Assembly (NCBI GenBank): GCA_014773175.1
Contig: VXCM01000908.1
Span: 564,014 to 628,013, forward strand
Source: Lucifuga dentata
Taxonomy: Eukaryota > Chordata > Actinopteri > Ophidiiformes > Bythitidae
Length of the DNA stretch: 64,000 nt
Direction of reading: 5' to 3'
Below, piece by piece: positions 49,135-61,650 of the stretch (position 1 is its first letter; each line of letters starts with the position of its first letter). The position numbers were made by a program, and so were the translations under genes. The notes beneath the pieces are model-generated. The model saw only the letters and a list, made by a program, of their open reading frames with translations. It was not told the origin of the DNA and did no database searches.

Positions 49135-52100
49135 ATGGAACAAACTCCCAAAGAGGCCTCAGAGGAGATACAATCCCAGGTATGGACACACATCAAACAC
49201 GCCTAGATAACATTTACTCCGAGGTGTTAACGAGCAGCACTGGGCCTGAACCAGCATGGCGATCCAAAATGAAACCAAACTCAACCATCTATTTCTGTCA
49301 CTAACCTGCAGCACGGCAGCATGCCTCTGGACGCTGGAGACCCGGGTTACGGCAGCCTGCCAGCACCTGTAGGACACGGGGTCTCGGGTAGTGTGGGAGT
49401 ATCAGAAACGGCCCCGCTACTGATCCCGGAGCCCGAAGCGGAGTCGGTGCNGGGTAGTGTGGGAGTATCAGAAACGGCCCCGCTACTGATCCCGGAGCCC
49501 GAAGCGGAGTCGGTGCAAAACTGGCGGCCCTTGACCATAGAGGAGTTGAAGTTGGCTGCGGGGGGTCCGGGCTGGAGAAAAGCACGGTCACGTCTGGTGC
49601 TGCTCTTCTGGCTGGCCTGGTTGGCTATATTGGGCACCTCCATAGCCATTGTCGTGAAGAGCCCCCGGCCGGTAGCTCCGCCGCTGAAATGGTGGCAGAG
49701 GACGCTGTTCTACCAGCTGCAGCCCGCCATGTTTATGAAGACGGAGGGGTCAGAGGGCATCAACGGTAAGACAGGAAAGGATGAGCCCAGGTTTATGCGT
49801 CTCAGGTCTTAGACAACACTTATCAAATACATTTCCAGACTCACTAAAGACTCTTGAAGCTGGGAAAAAATAAAAAAATAAAATAAAAAATCCGGCTACT
49901 GCACAGTAGAGTAGATTTTAACACTTTTCAAACAGTGCCACTTTTTCAACGCCAAACAAAGATGGCAGCCGGAAACGACTTCTCTTTGAGTTTTCATTTG
50001 ATCTAAAATCAGTAAACACATTATCATAATAAAAGATAAATAGAAACCAATGGAATATGAATATAGATTAAAATTAACAACATAATGAAACTTTCAGTGT
50101 ATTGTATGTATCAAACAAAACCACCTAGGAGATATAATTGATAATTTTTATAATTTGATAATTTATTTATCTAACTTTTGACCTCTCTCCAGGATACAAG
50201 GAACAAAAGAAAAAAAACATATGATTTCCTCTTTGATGTAGTTGATGTGGGACCTTGTGTGAAAGGGGTTAGAATATTGTTTCAGGTTGATAAGAATGAA
50301 AATATCATTATTAAAAGAGCATCAGGCTTGTTCAAACTTTTGCTTGCAAAACCACCAAGGAGATAGCACATTTTCAGTTGTCATGTTTTTTGGCAGATCA
50401 AATAGTCTTACCTTGTGGCTGTAGTAAAAATATACTGTGCAGCAGATTTTTTTTTGTTTGTTTTGTTTTCCAGAACAGTCTTTGAGGAATGTGGAAATGT
50501 CTTTCTATAATTTCTATAACAGGACTGTAACCGTTTATAAATCAATGACTAAAACATCTTTAGTTACGGATAAGTTTCTTTAATCCTAACATTAGCACTA
50601 CACATATAAATGTAAAGACGGTTTGCCTGTCTGCCTCCTAGTGGTAACTGAGGGTATAACAATGCCTCCAGAATACAGTTGATGTACTCTTCTCCCCAGT
50701 CATCATCTTTGCAAAAATTCTAGGCTGCATATATCACATTGTTCTTATTTAACATTTACTTTTTTCAAATTTAAATGAATATTACTTGGTGCTGCTGCTC
50801 TATGGTATGGGAAAGTTTGTGGTTATCTATGAGCTTTAATCCCATTACAGGGATTGCTTCCTGATGAATGTTCAGTATCTTCCAATAGGAACCAGGTGGT
50901 TAACATTAAGCAGAGAATGGTACAATGTTCTCAATGTATGAAATGAATCTGGAAATAATGATAAAAACAATCTGATTTCCCAGCTCAAATCAAAGTTTGT
51001 TGTATTGCACAATAGTGAGTTGTTGCACTTGACCCAAGGAAAGAAAGCCAAACCTGATATTAAAGCTATACTGATTGTATCCATGTAAAACCAGGAATAA
51101 TGTAGGAGACCACCTATACATAATAAAACATGCTTAAGGAGAGGGGGGAGACACTGGTATTATTATTACTCTTTAAATGGGATTTATATACTTTAAAATT
51201 TGAACACGATGACCTTAAAATTTAGTTAGTTACTCAATCTAACGTTTAATCTTTTTCAAGAGGTGTGTGAGCATCTTCCCTACCTCAAGTCCCTTGGTAT
51301 AGGAGCTCTAATCCTGGAGGGCCTATTTGATAAGAAGGAGTCTTCTTCAAACCTCACTGCAACTGATGGAAACTTGGGCACATTGTCTCAGATCCAGCAT
51401 CTGATAATAGAGAGCAGCAAAGTAGGTGAGTAAAGGGGCCAGGGTTAATAGACTCAGACTTGTTCTCTGTGTTTTGATTCTCACCAGCATCCTTTCTGGT
51501 CATTCTCCTTACCTGCAGGTCTTAAAGTGGTGTTGGACTTCTGTGAACTGAATCTGCTGGGACCTCAACACCTCACAGACGAGCCGTCAAAACACTCATC
51601 CAAGGTGCAAGTAAAGCCTGCTTTCTGGTCATGCTGTAAAATGTGAAGTTCTCAGTGAGATACAAAATTTAATTTAACATGTGAAATGCATTTATTCCAC
51701 AGTCTGCACTGCGGTTCTGGTTGGAGCATGGTGTGGCAGGATTTGCAATCTGTGACACAGATGCAGCATATTCAGAAAAGGTAAACTGGCAAAATAATAC
51801 CATCAGTGGTTTGCATTTTCCCATAAGACAGGTTTCCCTAAACTCACTTTCTACTTGATGTATAACTTTCAGACTCTACTGGAGTGGAGAGATGTTATCA
51901 AGGACTACAACGTTCCGGAGGAGGAGAGGTGTGTGATGCTGTACATGCTTACGTGGATATTTTTCCATTGAAAATTCATTGTTGAAAAGTGTATGTGTCT
52001 GTCTTGTCAGGATTTTGGTGGTGAAACAGATGGGAGATGTTCTTCCTCCTCTCAACACCTCAGGCCCCATCAACATTACTCTGGTGGATATGGTCATGAG

Positions 52101-53221
52101 GTCAATTCTGCCCCCTACACATCACCTCCTGTCGGCACAGGAAGTGGCTGTTGCCATTGAGACACATCTGCAAACAACTAAAAATATATGGCCCAGCTGG
52201 ACTGTAAGATTTATGGGACTAGTTTGAAAACCAACTTTGCAGAACTGTCATAATGACTTTGATAATATGTCCAGGATGGCAACTCTATTATGCTAATCAC
52301 TTATCTGAATCACTTTCCTTGATGTTATTAATTTATGATCATCTACTATAATTTTTTTTCAAGCATTATTAAGCTTGAACATTTGAAATATTACATACTT
52401 ATTTAAAAAAAAAAATCAACACTTGTTGGTCGGTTAATGATATAACTAAACTGAACTGATATAGCTGAACTTGTGTTCTGTTAGATTGGAGGAAAAGCAT
52501 CTCAGGACATAAAGAAGCTACTCCTGGTGTTGTTGATGACTCTGCCAGGATCACCCGCAGTCCATTATAAGGAAGACATTGATGAAGTCCAGGTAAAGTC
52601 CCTACTTAAGTTCTGGAGCCCGTCATCTGTTTGAAAAGATGACGTTACCAAGTCAAATCTTTCTCCCATACAGTATGCATCTGCAAATGTGGGTCCTCTA
52701 CATGGCGAGCGGGCCAATAACTCATCCGATTCTGATGCAGTGAGTAATAAAGCTGTCCCTGTAAACACCTAAACACGTACTATGCTGGCACAGGTTTATT
52801 TACTTTCTCACACCTATCTCTATCATCCACCCCTCAGGATGAGAAGATTAAGGCTACAGCTGTGGCTCTCTTTACTTCCCTCAGTCATTCCAGATCCAGA
52901 GAAGAAGCTCTTCTGTATGGCAGCTTCACTTTCCTCCCATTCAACTCTTCCTCTTTGTCCAATTCCACTCTTTCCTCTACAACTCTCCCCATCCTGGCTT
53001 TCCTGCGTTCCTGGGGTTGTGTTCACTTCCTAGTTTTGCTCAATGTTGGGCCTGAGCCTCATGTTTTGGACCCGGCCTGGGCCCCCAGTCTGCCAGAAGG
53101 TGGTGTGTTTGTAACCAGCACAGAAATGAACCGTTTTGGGTCTACTTCTCTGGATGCACTAAACCTGCAGCCCCATGAAGCCATAGTAATCAAACTGTTT
53201 GAGGCAGGAAGCTACTCGTAG
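49135..53221 (+). CDS. slc3a2: SLC3A2 (4F2hc/CD98 heavy chain)-like transporter subunit (exon 2 carries an assembly duplication)
   Basis: Plus-strand coding exons: 49135-49179, 49312-49765, 51261-51425, 51519-51610, 51703-51780, 51873-51928, 52011-52203, 52485-52592, 52674-52739, 52838-53221. Counting the 65-bp duplication around the N at 49451 once gives 524 aa, close to the 529 of human 4F2hc. It is a type II membrane protein: cytosolic N-terminus ending GPGWRKARSRL, one membrane segment at about 88-108, then KWW and an ectodomain resembling an alpha-amylase-type barrel (YLKSLGIGALIL, KVVLDFCE, ALRFWLEHGVAGF, LLVLLMTLPGSPAVHY), a beta domain and the ending LNLQPHEAIVIKLFE. There are several NxS/T sites. 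Family role: the heavy chain brings LAT/xCT-type light chains to the surface. The juxtamembrane Cys of mammalian 4F2hc is absent (KSPRPVAPP); the first Cys is residue 147. Start ATG has a good context (aaccATGg). The symbol is a family assignment; slc3a2a/b or another paralogue cannot be separated here. Confidence 0.88.
49386..49516. repeat. 65-bp block duplicated around a single N (49451) inside slc3a2 exon 2
   Basis: 49386-49450 and 49452-49516 are identical. Block plus N is 66 nt, so the frame survives and a false 22-residue repeat (SVGVSETAPLLIPEPEAE region) would enter the predicted protein. Confidence 0.9.
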
Positions 53222-53329
53222 AGTTTTTGGGGGAACAGCAGAATTTATTTAATTTCTCACAGATTAAAACTGTCTGCCAATGCACAAAAGTGTATTAATG
53301 GACTGATTATGTAGTCAGAGTTCTTTGAC

Positions 53330-53335
53330 AATAAA
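53330..53335 (+). terminator. poly(A) signal of the slc3a2-like gene
   Basis: AATAAA lies 109 bp after the TAG stop, in the sequence gacAATAAAacatttttg. No competing signal lies between, so the 3' UTR is probably short. Confidence 0.7.
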
Positions 53336-55845
53336 ACATTTTTGCGTTGATATGGTGGCACCATTTTTTCTTAGGATATGCCATATTGAGCAGACAGTCC
53401 TAACACATTGACATATCAAATTAAATATATTATACGTGCTATTTCTAATTTCATACAGTGGTTAATTTTAAAGTAATTTCTCCAACCATGTGTCTTAAAA
53501 TAATAGCAAGTCATGGGTTACATCTATGGTGATGTTGCAGTTAGATTCACTTGGAAAACACATTGTGAGCCACAGTATTATTACTTTTGCATGTTCAATC
53601 TTATTGCACTTCAGGGTGTGATCCTTGGTCAACTCTGGACTAGTTCACATCTGTGTGAAAGCTCGAGAGGCAAAAAAAGGTTTGTGACTCCGGTGGTAGT
53701 GTTTCCTGTTTCCATCTTATAGTGTTAACCACATGGGGGTGCTATAGTACCAGTCACTGCTCTGCTGTTCTGCCAACTCATAGCATCTGTATGAGGTCTA
53801 TTACAATGAACAAATGTTAAATATCTATTAATACTTATAAATGAGAGTATGTTTACACTATAAGTCTGTCTGCTGTCTATATTCAACTCTTTGACTACTA
53901 AAGTTTAAAATTAACTTTGCATTTTGCTGCATTTGACCAAACCCTCATGTTTCCCAGATTAGCCAGAAGTTCTCGCTAATTAGGCATTTTTACTAAAACC
54001 TTGCTGCTCAGAATCATATCTATGTATTTCACAATAAGACATTTCATATGTTTCATAACACTCCTCATAAGCAAACTGTTCTTGTCACTTGTTACAAACA
54101 TGAAAAATATTTGTAATGTATTTTAGAAATCCACATCCACTTCCCAAAAAACACAATATTGAAAACCACAATGTCTCCACATACCATCAAATTTCAATCA
54201 AGGCTTGTATCATAGAGGAGCTATGTACTATCTATTGCCTGTTAGTAATGCCACTGACATTTGACTTTATCTCATACAAGTAGCTTTGGAAGTCTCAGAA
54301 TGGCTAAAAAATTATCACTACATGTCAACTGAAGGTTAACATATAATACACATAACTAAAATTATATTGACCAGGTGGAAGTTAGTGCTTTAACAATCAC
54401 AAGACAAAAACAGACAGTTATCTAACGTCAAACAAAAACTTTTTATCTTGTCTCTGCTTCTATTTAGTGTAAACTCTGTGAATGTAACTTTAAAGAAAGG
54501 GAACTGAGATTGAGAGCAGTATCTCTTTTATTTAAATGTACGAGTGTTAAACATATAACCAGCATAAACACATTACACAGTCTCAATGTATCTCATGGAA
54601 CATACATATATACATACATACATATTTTGAAACACGTTTCCCTTTTTAGCATTTTATTTACTTTTATATTCCATGAACAAAATGTGTACAATAGAATGAA
54701 GTGAATACTCAGTTTTCTTTAATTCATTTTAAATGAATAGCAAAAGTCAAACACTGATACCCTTAAAGAACGAAATGTGCAAGTGTCTGATTTATGCACA
54801 GTCATGCAGGATGAGTATCAAAGACCATAAAGCATAAAGTGAATTGCTTGCCACACAACACTGAAATCACATCACTGTTCCTGTTATCCCCACAGCATAT
54901 ATCAGCACTCCACCCAGCAAAACAAACACAATTTCCAGCTTAAAAAACATCATTGAGCACAGTACAGGAGCATAAATACATTTTTAATGCAGTTACAACA
55001 AATTCCCATAGTGCATTTTGCAGCAGACCGTTTTTCAAAAGAACTGTCACACACAGCACTAAAACAACATTCATAGACATTCATAGGTAGCTTGTTTAAA
55101 AGTAAGCAAGAAGAAAAAGGGATGGCATCTTGACCAGTGGTTCTCAATCCTGGTCCTCAAGTCCTCGACTTGGTAGAGCAGCCAGAGCTAGAAAATATGC
55201 AGTGTGGTCCTTGAGCACCAGCATATGAAATGTGTAAGTGGCAATATAGTGAGAACTGTCATTTTTTGAACAGTTATTACTATATTGAACAGAATGTGTG
55301 TCCTTAATTTGATCACGTTCCTTCATCACTAATGTTGGACGTGTTAGAATTCAGGCAGGGGCATTGGATTAACCAGTCATTGGCCCCAATGAGGACAGCT
55401 GATGAAATATTTAGCTTGTCATCTTCATTGTGTTGAGCCTGACATGAATGTCAGGTCACGGATGGAGGTGGAGATAAGTTACCTGCTGTCTCTGAAGGAA
55501 AAGGTTGACTGAGAAGACAAAGAAAACACTATACATTCATGCATATTGTTTACTCATATATATTTATCTAAGTGCATATATTCAGATTTTACAAATTCCT
55601 TACTCTGAAATGACAGCAGTGTTTGTTACATGCAACAATTCCCACTATAGTTTCTATCAGTCAATGTAAGTTTAGGACTAGTACAATATTTTTTAAAAGT
55701 TAATTCAGATACTTTTTCATCAAAGTCTTTGCGCCATGATTTAGGTCAGTGCAGGACTCCTATCAGCATTGATCATATCAGACCCAAAATGTCCCTCGTC
55801 AAGCTCCAGTCCTTCCACGCTGCACAGTCAAAGGTTTCTGCTGTG
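53336..55845. other. convergent intergenic region between slc3a2 and ptgir
   Basis: slc3a2 (plus) and the ptgir exon (minus) converge here. No exon is seen. The sequence just left of the ptgir stop is probably its 3' UTR; a minus-strand AATAAA-containing stretch near 54528-54535 could end it. A short ATAC-rich array lies near 54600-54625. Confidence 0.45.
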
Positions 55846-56133
55846 TCACAGGGGCAAACTGGAGTATGTGTTGTTCTGTGGGTGTGTCATGTCTGTGGGG
55901 GGTTGCTGTTTGTTGTTTTCAGGGTGTAAAGACAAGGCGCAGTGTGCTGTAGTCTTCACAGCTCCTCTGCTGAAGCGACAGCTCAGCAGAGAGTACAGGT
56001 GGCGAAACACAGACTTGCGGAAGATGATGAAGGCCCAAGGATCCACGATAGGGTTGATGGCGTAGAAGCGGAAGGCTGTTAGGTTCTCCCAGTCATTAGA
56101 AAATGGGTGAATGGCGTTGATGAAGCCTGCAAT
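55846..56133 (-). CDS. ptgir: Last coding exon of a prostanoid receptor, prostacyclin-receptor-like (partial)
   Basis: A single exon with a clean acceptor (tctttcttcag before ATT at 56133) encodes 95 residues and a TGA stop at 55846-55848. It contains transmembrane segment 7 and the cytosolic tail of a class A receptor: LTAFRFYAINPIVDPWAF then IIFRKSVFRHL. The NPIVDPW form of the NPxxY motif is typical of prostanoid receptors, and LAFRFYAFNPILDPW with FRKAVF in human PTGIR is the closest match I know; EP2, EP4 and DP receptors fit less well. Prostanoid receptors have an intron between segments 6 and 7, as here. The exon with segments 1-6 is not found to the right within about 7.9 kb, so it lies outside or the gene is broken. 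The tail ends in SSLPL and has no CaaX box, unlike human PTGIR. Family role: Gs-coupled prostacyclin signalling. Confidence 0.78.
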   Translation of the reverse strand: MAGFINAIHPFSNDWENLTAFRFYAINPIVDPWAFIIFRKSVFRHLYSLLSCRFSRGAVKTTAHCALSLHPENNKQQPPTDMTHPQNNTYSSLPL

Positions 56134-59100
56134 CTGAAGAAAGAGAGCTGAGGTTAGAGTCAGTGGAATTAGGGTTGGGTATCGTTCAAAATCTTTTAAT
56201 ACTGGTATTAGTACTTTTACTGTGATACCAGTAGCATAACAATACTTTAATTACAGAAAGTCTTGATTTAAAAGTCATACTGCTTTATTAGCTTTTTAAA
56301 ATGCAATTATATAAAAATCTAATTATGAGACAAGTGCTCTTTGTACAAAGCTTCAACAGGATATCAAATGTCATGGGATTTTTTTTTTTTTTGGATACTC
56401 TAGTACTAAAGTATTTCAGACAGCACCCAAAATCAAATTTTGATACCCAGCTTTATATGGGCTAGATGGGGAGAAAAAGGTGAGATAGGATGGGGTACAT
56501 TGGGGTAATAACATAAGGTTTTAAACTCTGTGTTTGGATTGTAGAGTATTTTTCTCTTTGTCCAGTTAGTCAGCTTTAGTTAATTGCTCTTATCCAATGC
56601 TGTATATATCTATATATATTACCATTTTTAAATTTTTTTACTTTGTACACTGTGGGCCCACTCCTTTGACCTTTCAGTTCAGGTCACTACTGTAATTGTT
56701 GATTCAGACTTCTACCATCACTATCTATATTCTAGATGGTGAGGTGAGCTCAGTCAAGTGTTCAGTCATTGCTCTTGTGACAACTACAGAATTCACCCCC
56801 ACCCTACTTGGTCCCTAAACTCATCCAAAATTATATAGCATCCACATTTTACTTCTTTTCACTGGCTGCAATATAAGGCTGCAAAGGAATTTGCAAAGGT
56901 GGCCCATACCAGGTTTATGCTCACTCATCGCTCAGCTCAGCTCAGTCACATCTCCAACTCTATCACAGCACAATCATTTCCCAATCCTCATAAAGTAAAT
57001 CCTCAGCTTTTTCCTTTTCTTCTGCTCACTGCCCAAAACATCTGACTTATCTCCTTGGCTCCAAAATTTTTTTTTTTCCAAGTATTTATCAAATGATTAT
57101 TCTGTGGTTGGGATACTAGTTTTATTTGGTCCAAACTGTAGTGAAAGTTTGCTTTCGACATACTTCTGTAATAGCTGAACACAATGGACTTATCTGCACT
57201 CTGCTCTAATTTACTGTCTCTGGTATTCAGTATAGCTGAGAACATATGCACGGTTCTACATAATGTCAGTGCCTATCTCATGATTGCTGTGTGCACGCCT
57301 TTCAACTTTAGTAGTATAAAGTGCCCTAAATAAAGATGCACGCAAGGCTACATTCAAAACCATCAGTGACCTTTAAGGTGTGAGACTGAAACAGACAACC
57401 CAGACTCCAAGACAGAAGCTGGTGGCTGATCAAGCTTTAGAAAAAGAAGCAGCAGCTGGCTTAGGAAGCTGCTTTGTCACCTCTCTCCTCAATCAACAAA
57501 TTCTCTAGTTCCTCCATGAAATATCCAACAAACAGTAGACCAGCACAAGCCTAATTAATGGCTTGTGCTGGCTGACTGTTATTATGCTTTGGTGTAAATG
57601 TTTCCCTGTTGCTAGGGCTTGGATCGAAAGCTAATATGCTAGAGACAGAGAGGAATCCAAACCAAACCAGACTACCACAGGGACCAGACACAGGGTATGC
57701 TGTGTCTGTGCTCACTAATTCATCTAAACTCACCCAGATGTGATGGCTCACACGCATGTTGATCTACAGACACAGGAGAGAGAGGAAGAGCCGAGCTAAA
57801 ATGTATGCAAACCTAAAACAGTAATGATTAGCTTATGAGTTCAGTGCTACAACAGCTCTGAAACCATGGAATATCGTGATCATGTTTGGTGTGTCAGAGA
57901 GATCAGTCACAAGGGAAAAAAATAACTACCAGATGTTCTTAACATTTTAGGAAGTAACCATGTTGTTTGAAGTCAAGTGAAATATTTTGAGTTGTGCAAT
58001 CAGTGATGTTAGATTACTTCTCACTGATTTAATACTTGGTGTGAAGACACAGAGGGCAAAGCTGAAGTATTTATGGATTACAATAAAACGCACACATAAC
58101 ACACATCTGGAGTGTGTGGTCTCAGTTTTCTTTCACTTTATAATATTCATCCTTCATAAGCTGTCGCAACAATCACAGGAGACCAAGTATTTCACAATTC
58201 AATCTGATGACACATGTTTATCATCAATTTATACCGTCAATCAAATGTCAGTTATTTCCTGCCATTAAGTGCTGCCTCCCTCATACCGGAGGCAGCATCG
58301 CAGGTAAGCGGGAGCGCAAGTCAGAACAGGAGGGATCAGGAGAGGAAGACCCAACGACCTGCACCGCTCACAAGATGCAAAGTGCAGAGACTACCTAAAG
58401 CAGCTGCAGACGAGCTTGTCTGAACTCCCATTTGAGTCCCACATGTCCAGCAGAGAGGAAAACCCAACATTGCCACCTGTCCTCAAATACAGCTGCAGAC
58501 ATGACTGCCGCCTCCTCAATCGTATAGTCCATCCAAACTGTTTTCTACCTGGCCATTTATTCAGAAATTCCCCAAAGCAAACACAAAGGTGAAAATGTGA
58601 TTTTTTTTTTCTGCAGAGAGATTGGAATCATGACAGGTAAACACGATCACATCTCTTGAAATCTCAAAGCAAATTCAATTTATTTAATGGCAATCAAACC
58701 AAAGATGAAAAGAGAACGGTGCTCTCTCTCTTTCCTCTTATCTCTCAACCATGGGTGCTTGGTGTGTAAATGAGCATTCACAGGAGAGCAGACAAATTCT
58801 TCCTTTGAGGGCGCATGCGGGCCTGCGTACTGCTTATGTGCAGCCCTGGTTTATGATCACTTTTTCCTTTGCGTAATGATTTTATGTAATGAGTTTTTGC
58901 TTTACGTTTCAGCTGAACTTGCTTCACTGGGATGCAGTAGATAAAGTCATATGTTAAAAGATGCAGTTTAAATCACATTTTTAAAGCAATAAGGCCCCAG
59001 TATACCTCAAAAGATGTTAATGACAGAAGAGGCCGCTGAACACACCCCACACAATATTTTCCTTAAGAAGTGTCTTTTGTCTTTTCTACTTGGACCTACT

Positions 59101-60191
59101 ATGGCTGAATGAGGTATCAGAAGTAGAAAAGGAAAAAATGCACCTTTGTGGTACTGCACAAAACGCTGAAAGAACCTAAATCAATGGATCTTGAATCTTA
59201 CAACTTGCAGTGTACAAGTTCTATTGTCTTCTGTATGAAGTATACAGGGCTTTTAGAATGAGCCATGAAAGGTTTCTGATGTAAGGCTTATAGCTGCTAT
59301 TAACAAAAATCTCACCTTTTACAACAGGAACTTCTTTTACCACAGGAATTACAGACCCACTAACTTCTTTGCCTCATGGCCGAGAAAAGGGCTGGCAACA
59401 ATTTATTTGAATTACTCCCAAAAGTAAAAATTAATCATCATGGCAACACATGAACAAACACAAAGATTAACATCTGTTGTGCTTCATGCACCTTAATCGT
59501 GCACTTTATTCATCATCCAGTGTTGCCAGAAACATTTCAAACAAACATGTCGTAATAAACCCTGCCTTCACCCCTACCCTCTTTGTCTTACTCCACGTTG
59601 TCACCCTAACCCTTGCTTTTGTTGCAGCGTGCCACCCTGCCTCTTATGGTCATCTGAGCAGACCTCGAGCCCTGCAGCAAGGGACACAAATCACCAGCAG
59701 TCATATTCATGCACTGCAGGCTGTGAGAGCAGGCCAAAAGCTGTATACAGCAGCCGAGGATCTGTGTGAATATTTAAGAGAGAGCAGGGGCCACATAAAA
59801 CAATGCTGTGATGTAAGACGGCCTTGAACACACTGCATGCGTGCTTATAAGCGAATGTATGCATCTTTATATATGTATAAATATATGCATACATTCACTG
59901 ACAGCTACACTTGCCGGCAATGCATGTTGCAAATGTACAAATTCATAAACACACTGTCCCCATCCTCTGCTCTGCAGCTATGCAAAGTTTACCTGTGGAC
60001 CCAGAGTGCCTGCTGTACATGGGCATGTCTTGGCATAGACACATTAAATACCATCTGTGGCTGATGACTGCTGTGACTTTCAGGAAACAGACCCCATAAT
60101 GGATGTTGTACTCTTGCCTATTATTTTCCATCTCAGGTCCTAGAGGACACTTCTCACCTCTCTTCCTGATCCTGTTTCACCATGGGATCAT

Positions 60192-60192
<1 letters not shown>

Positions 60193-60232
<40 letters not shown>
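60193..60232. repeat. (AG)n microsatellite
   Basis: Uninterrupted AG array of 40 bp. Confidence 0.95.
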
Positions 60233-60236
<4 letters not shown>

Positions 60237-61182
60237 TGCAGGTTTGTGTGTGTGAAAGTTTTTAACGTACAGTGTGACGTAGATATAGGTCAAATTAGAG
60301 ATAAGGGTCAAAACATCGTACAGAGTGGGGATTTACCTTCAGACTGATTGTGGTAAGTTTGCTATAATTTCATGGTGTCAGAACAGAGATAACTTTCTGT
60401 TCTGAGGCTCAGAGACAACATCAGCAAGCAGATAAAGAGCAACTTTGTCTACTGATATTGCTTCTTCGTTTTCATTGTTTCTCACCACTTTACTCAATCT
60501 TTCCACTGTGCACATGACCAATCTTTCCAGTTGCCAATGTATTATACATTCTATACTTCAGTTTGCATTGTTTAAGCTCAGTCTGAACATACCTACTTAT
60601 ACACTCACGCTTACTGTCTGCCTTCTTTATTGTTAATTCACATTGTACAATAGTGTATTGATTGGGGATTCACAAGAACACTGGAGTTGATTGGATTTTC
60701 CATCCATCTACCATAAATAGCTTCATTTCTTTTTAGGTAATGGTTACAGGTAGATTTATTATTTAATACTGGGTTATTTCTACACCAAATCTTTCTCCCA
60801 AGCCTAAACTCTGAGGAAACTATAAGGTCAGTATGTTTGTTTGGCCCCAGGCTGACTGATTTTCCTGACCTCTACCCCCCCCGTCCTCCCCCAGATTTAG
60901 TTCTTGATGGACCAAATGACAGATGCACCATAAGTCACTGTAGGCCATCTTTTTTTTTCCTTCACCATACCACAATCTGATGTAAAGGTCAGCAGGAGGC
61001 AGCTCTGTGTCTGCACTGTCTGAAAGGGAATTTTGTTGTGCCAGAGTCAGGTAATTTGTGTTTAGGAGGCAGTATGTGTGGTGTGTGAGACAGAGACACA
61101 GGAAAAGTGTGAGCGTGTGTGAGTGGGAGTGTTTGTGCATGTGACACATTTTTTGTTATTTGTTCAGGCTTTATTTGGTGAC

Positions 61183-61650
61183 TTAAGTAATCATACTGGT
61201 GATTTTGCATGTTTGAGTCCAATAACAGGTAACAAAATATAAAACTGTATTTTAGTTTGTGTTATTTTGTCAAATTCCCTAATATTTCAAAATCAAATGC
61301 TGAGGTGATACGTCCACCTTAAAATTCAGTGCAAACACACATGTTCGCATGTTGAAGGTGGTTTAATTTCTCTAAAAGTAGTTTTTCTCCTGGGACTATA
61401 TACATTTTCTTCTGTGTAACTCCATGTTGGACCGGTTAAATAATTTTGAAAAGAAATAATAACCTATTATCTATCTCAAGTACATTTCAAACCTCTACAA
61501 GTTGATTTTTACAGTGTACTGGAATTAACTGAAATGGCTGACTAGAAGGTAGGCAAAATAATTTGAAAATGTACTACTTCATTATTTTTTGGCAAGTTGT
61601 TGGCAGTAATGTAACATGTGAGTGGTTTATTGGGCACAAACATCTCTTAA
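61183..61650 (-). mobile_element. diverged full-length copy of the TTAA element family
   Basis: Bounded by TTAA at 61183 and 61647. The left end shares GATTTTGCATGTTTGAG and ACAGGTAAC with the 22061 and 23636 copies. The right end carries GGCAGTAATGTAACATGTG, matching the family's subterminal CAGTAACATAACATGTATG. An internal segment near 61285-61330 matches 24046-24100 in reverse orientation, so this copy is inverted relative to the 23636 copy. Confidence 0.6.

Noticed and set aside
50178..50366. Open frame following an acceptor-like ctctctccag in slc3a2 intron 2
   Set aside because: Exon 2 joins exon 3 in phase and with family-like protein across the junction; inserting this segment has no counterpart in heavy chains.
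58290..58322. Strong donor-like CAGGTAAGC after an open plus-strand frame
   Set aside because: No family similarity, no acceptor or partner exon, and the frame is short; treated as chance.
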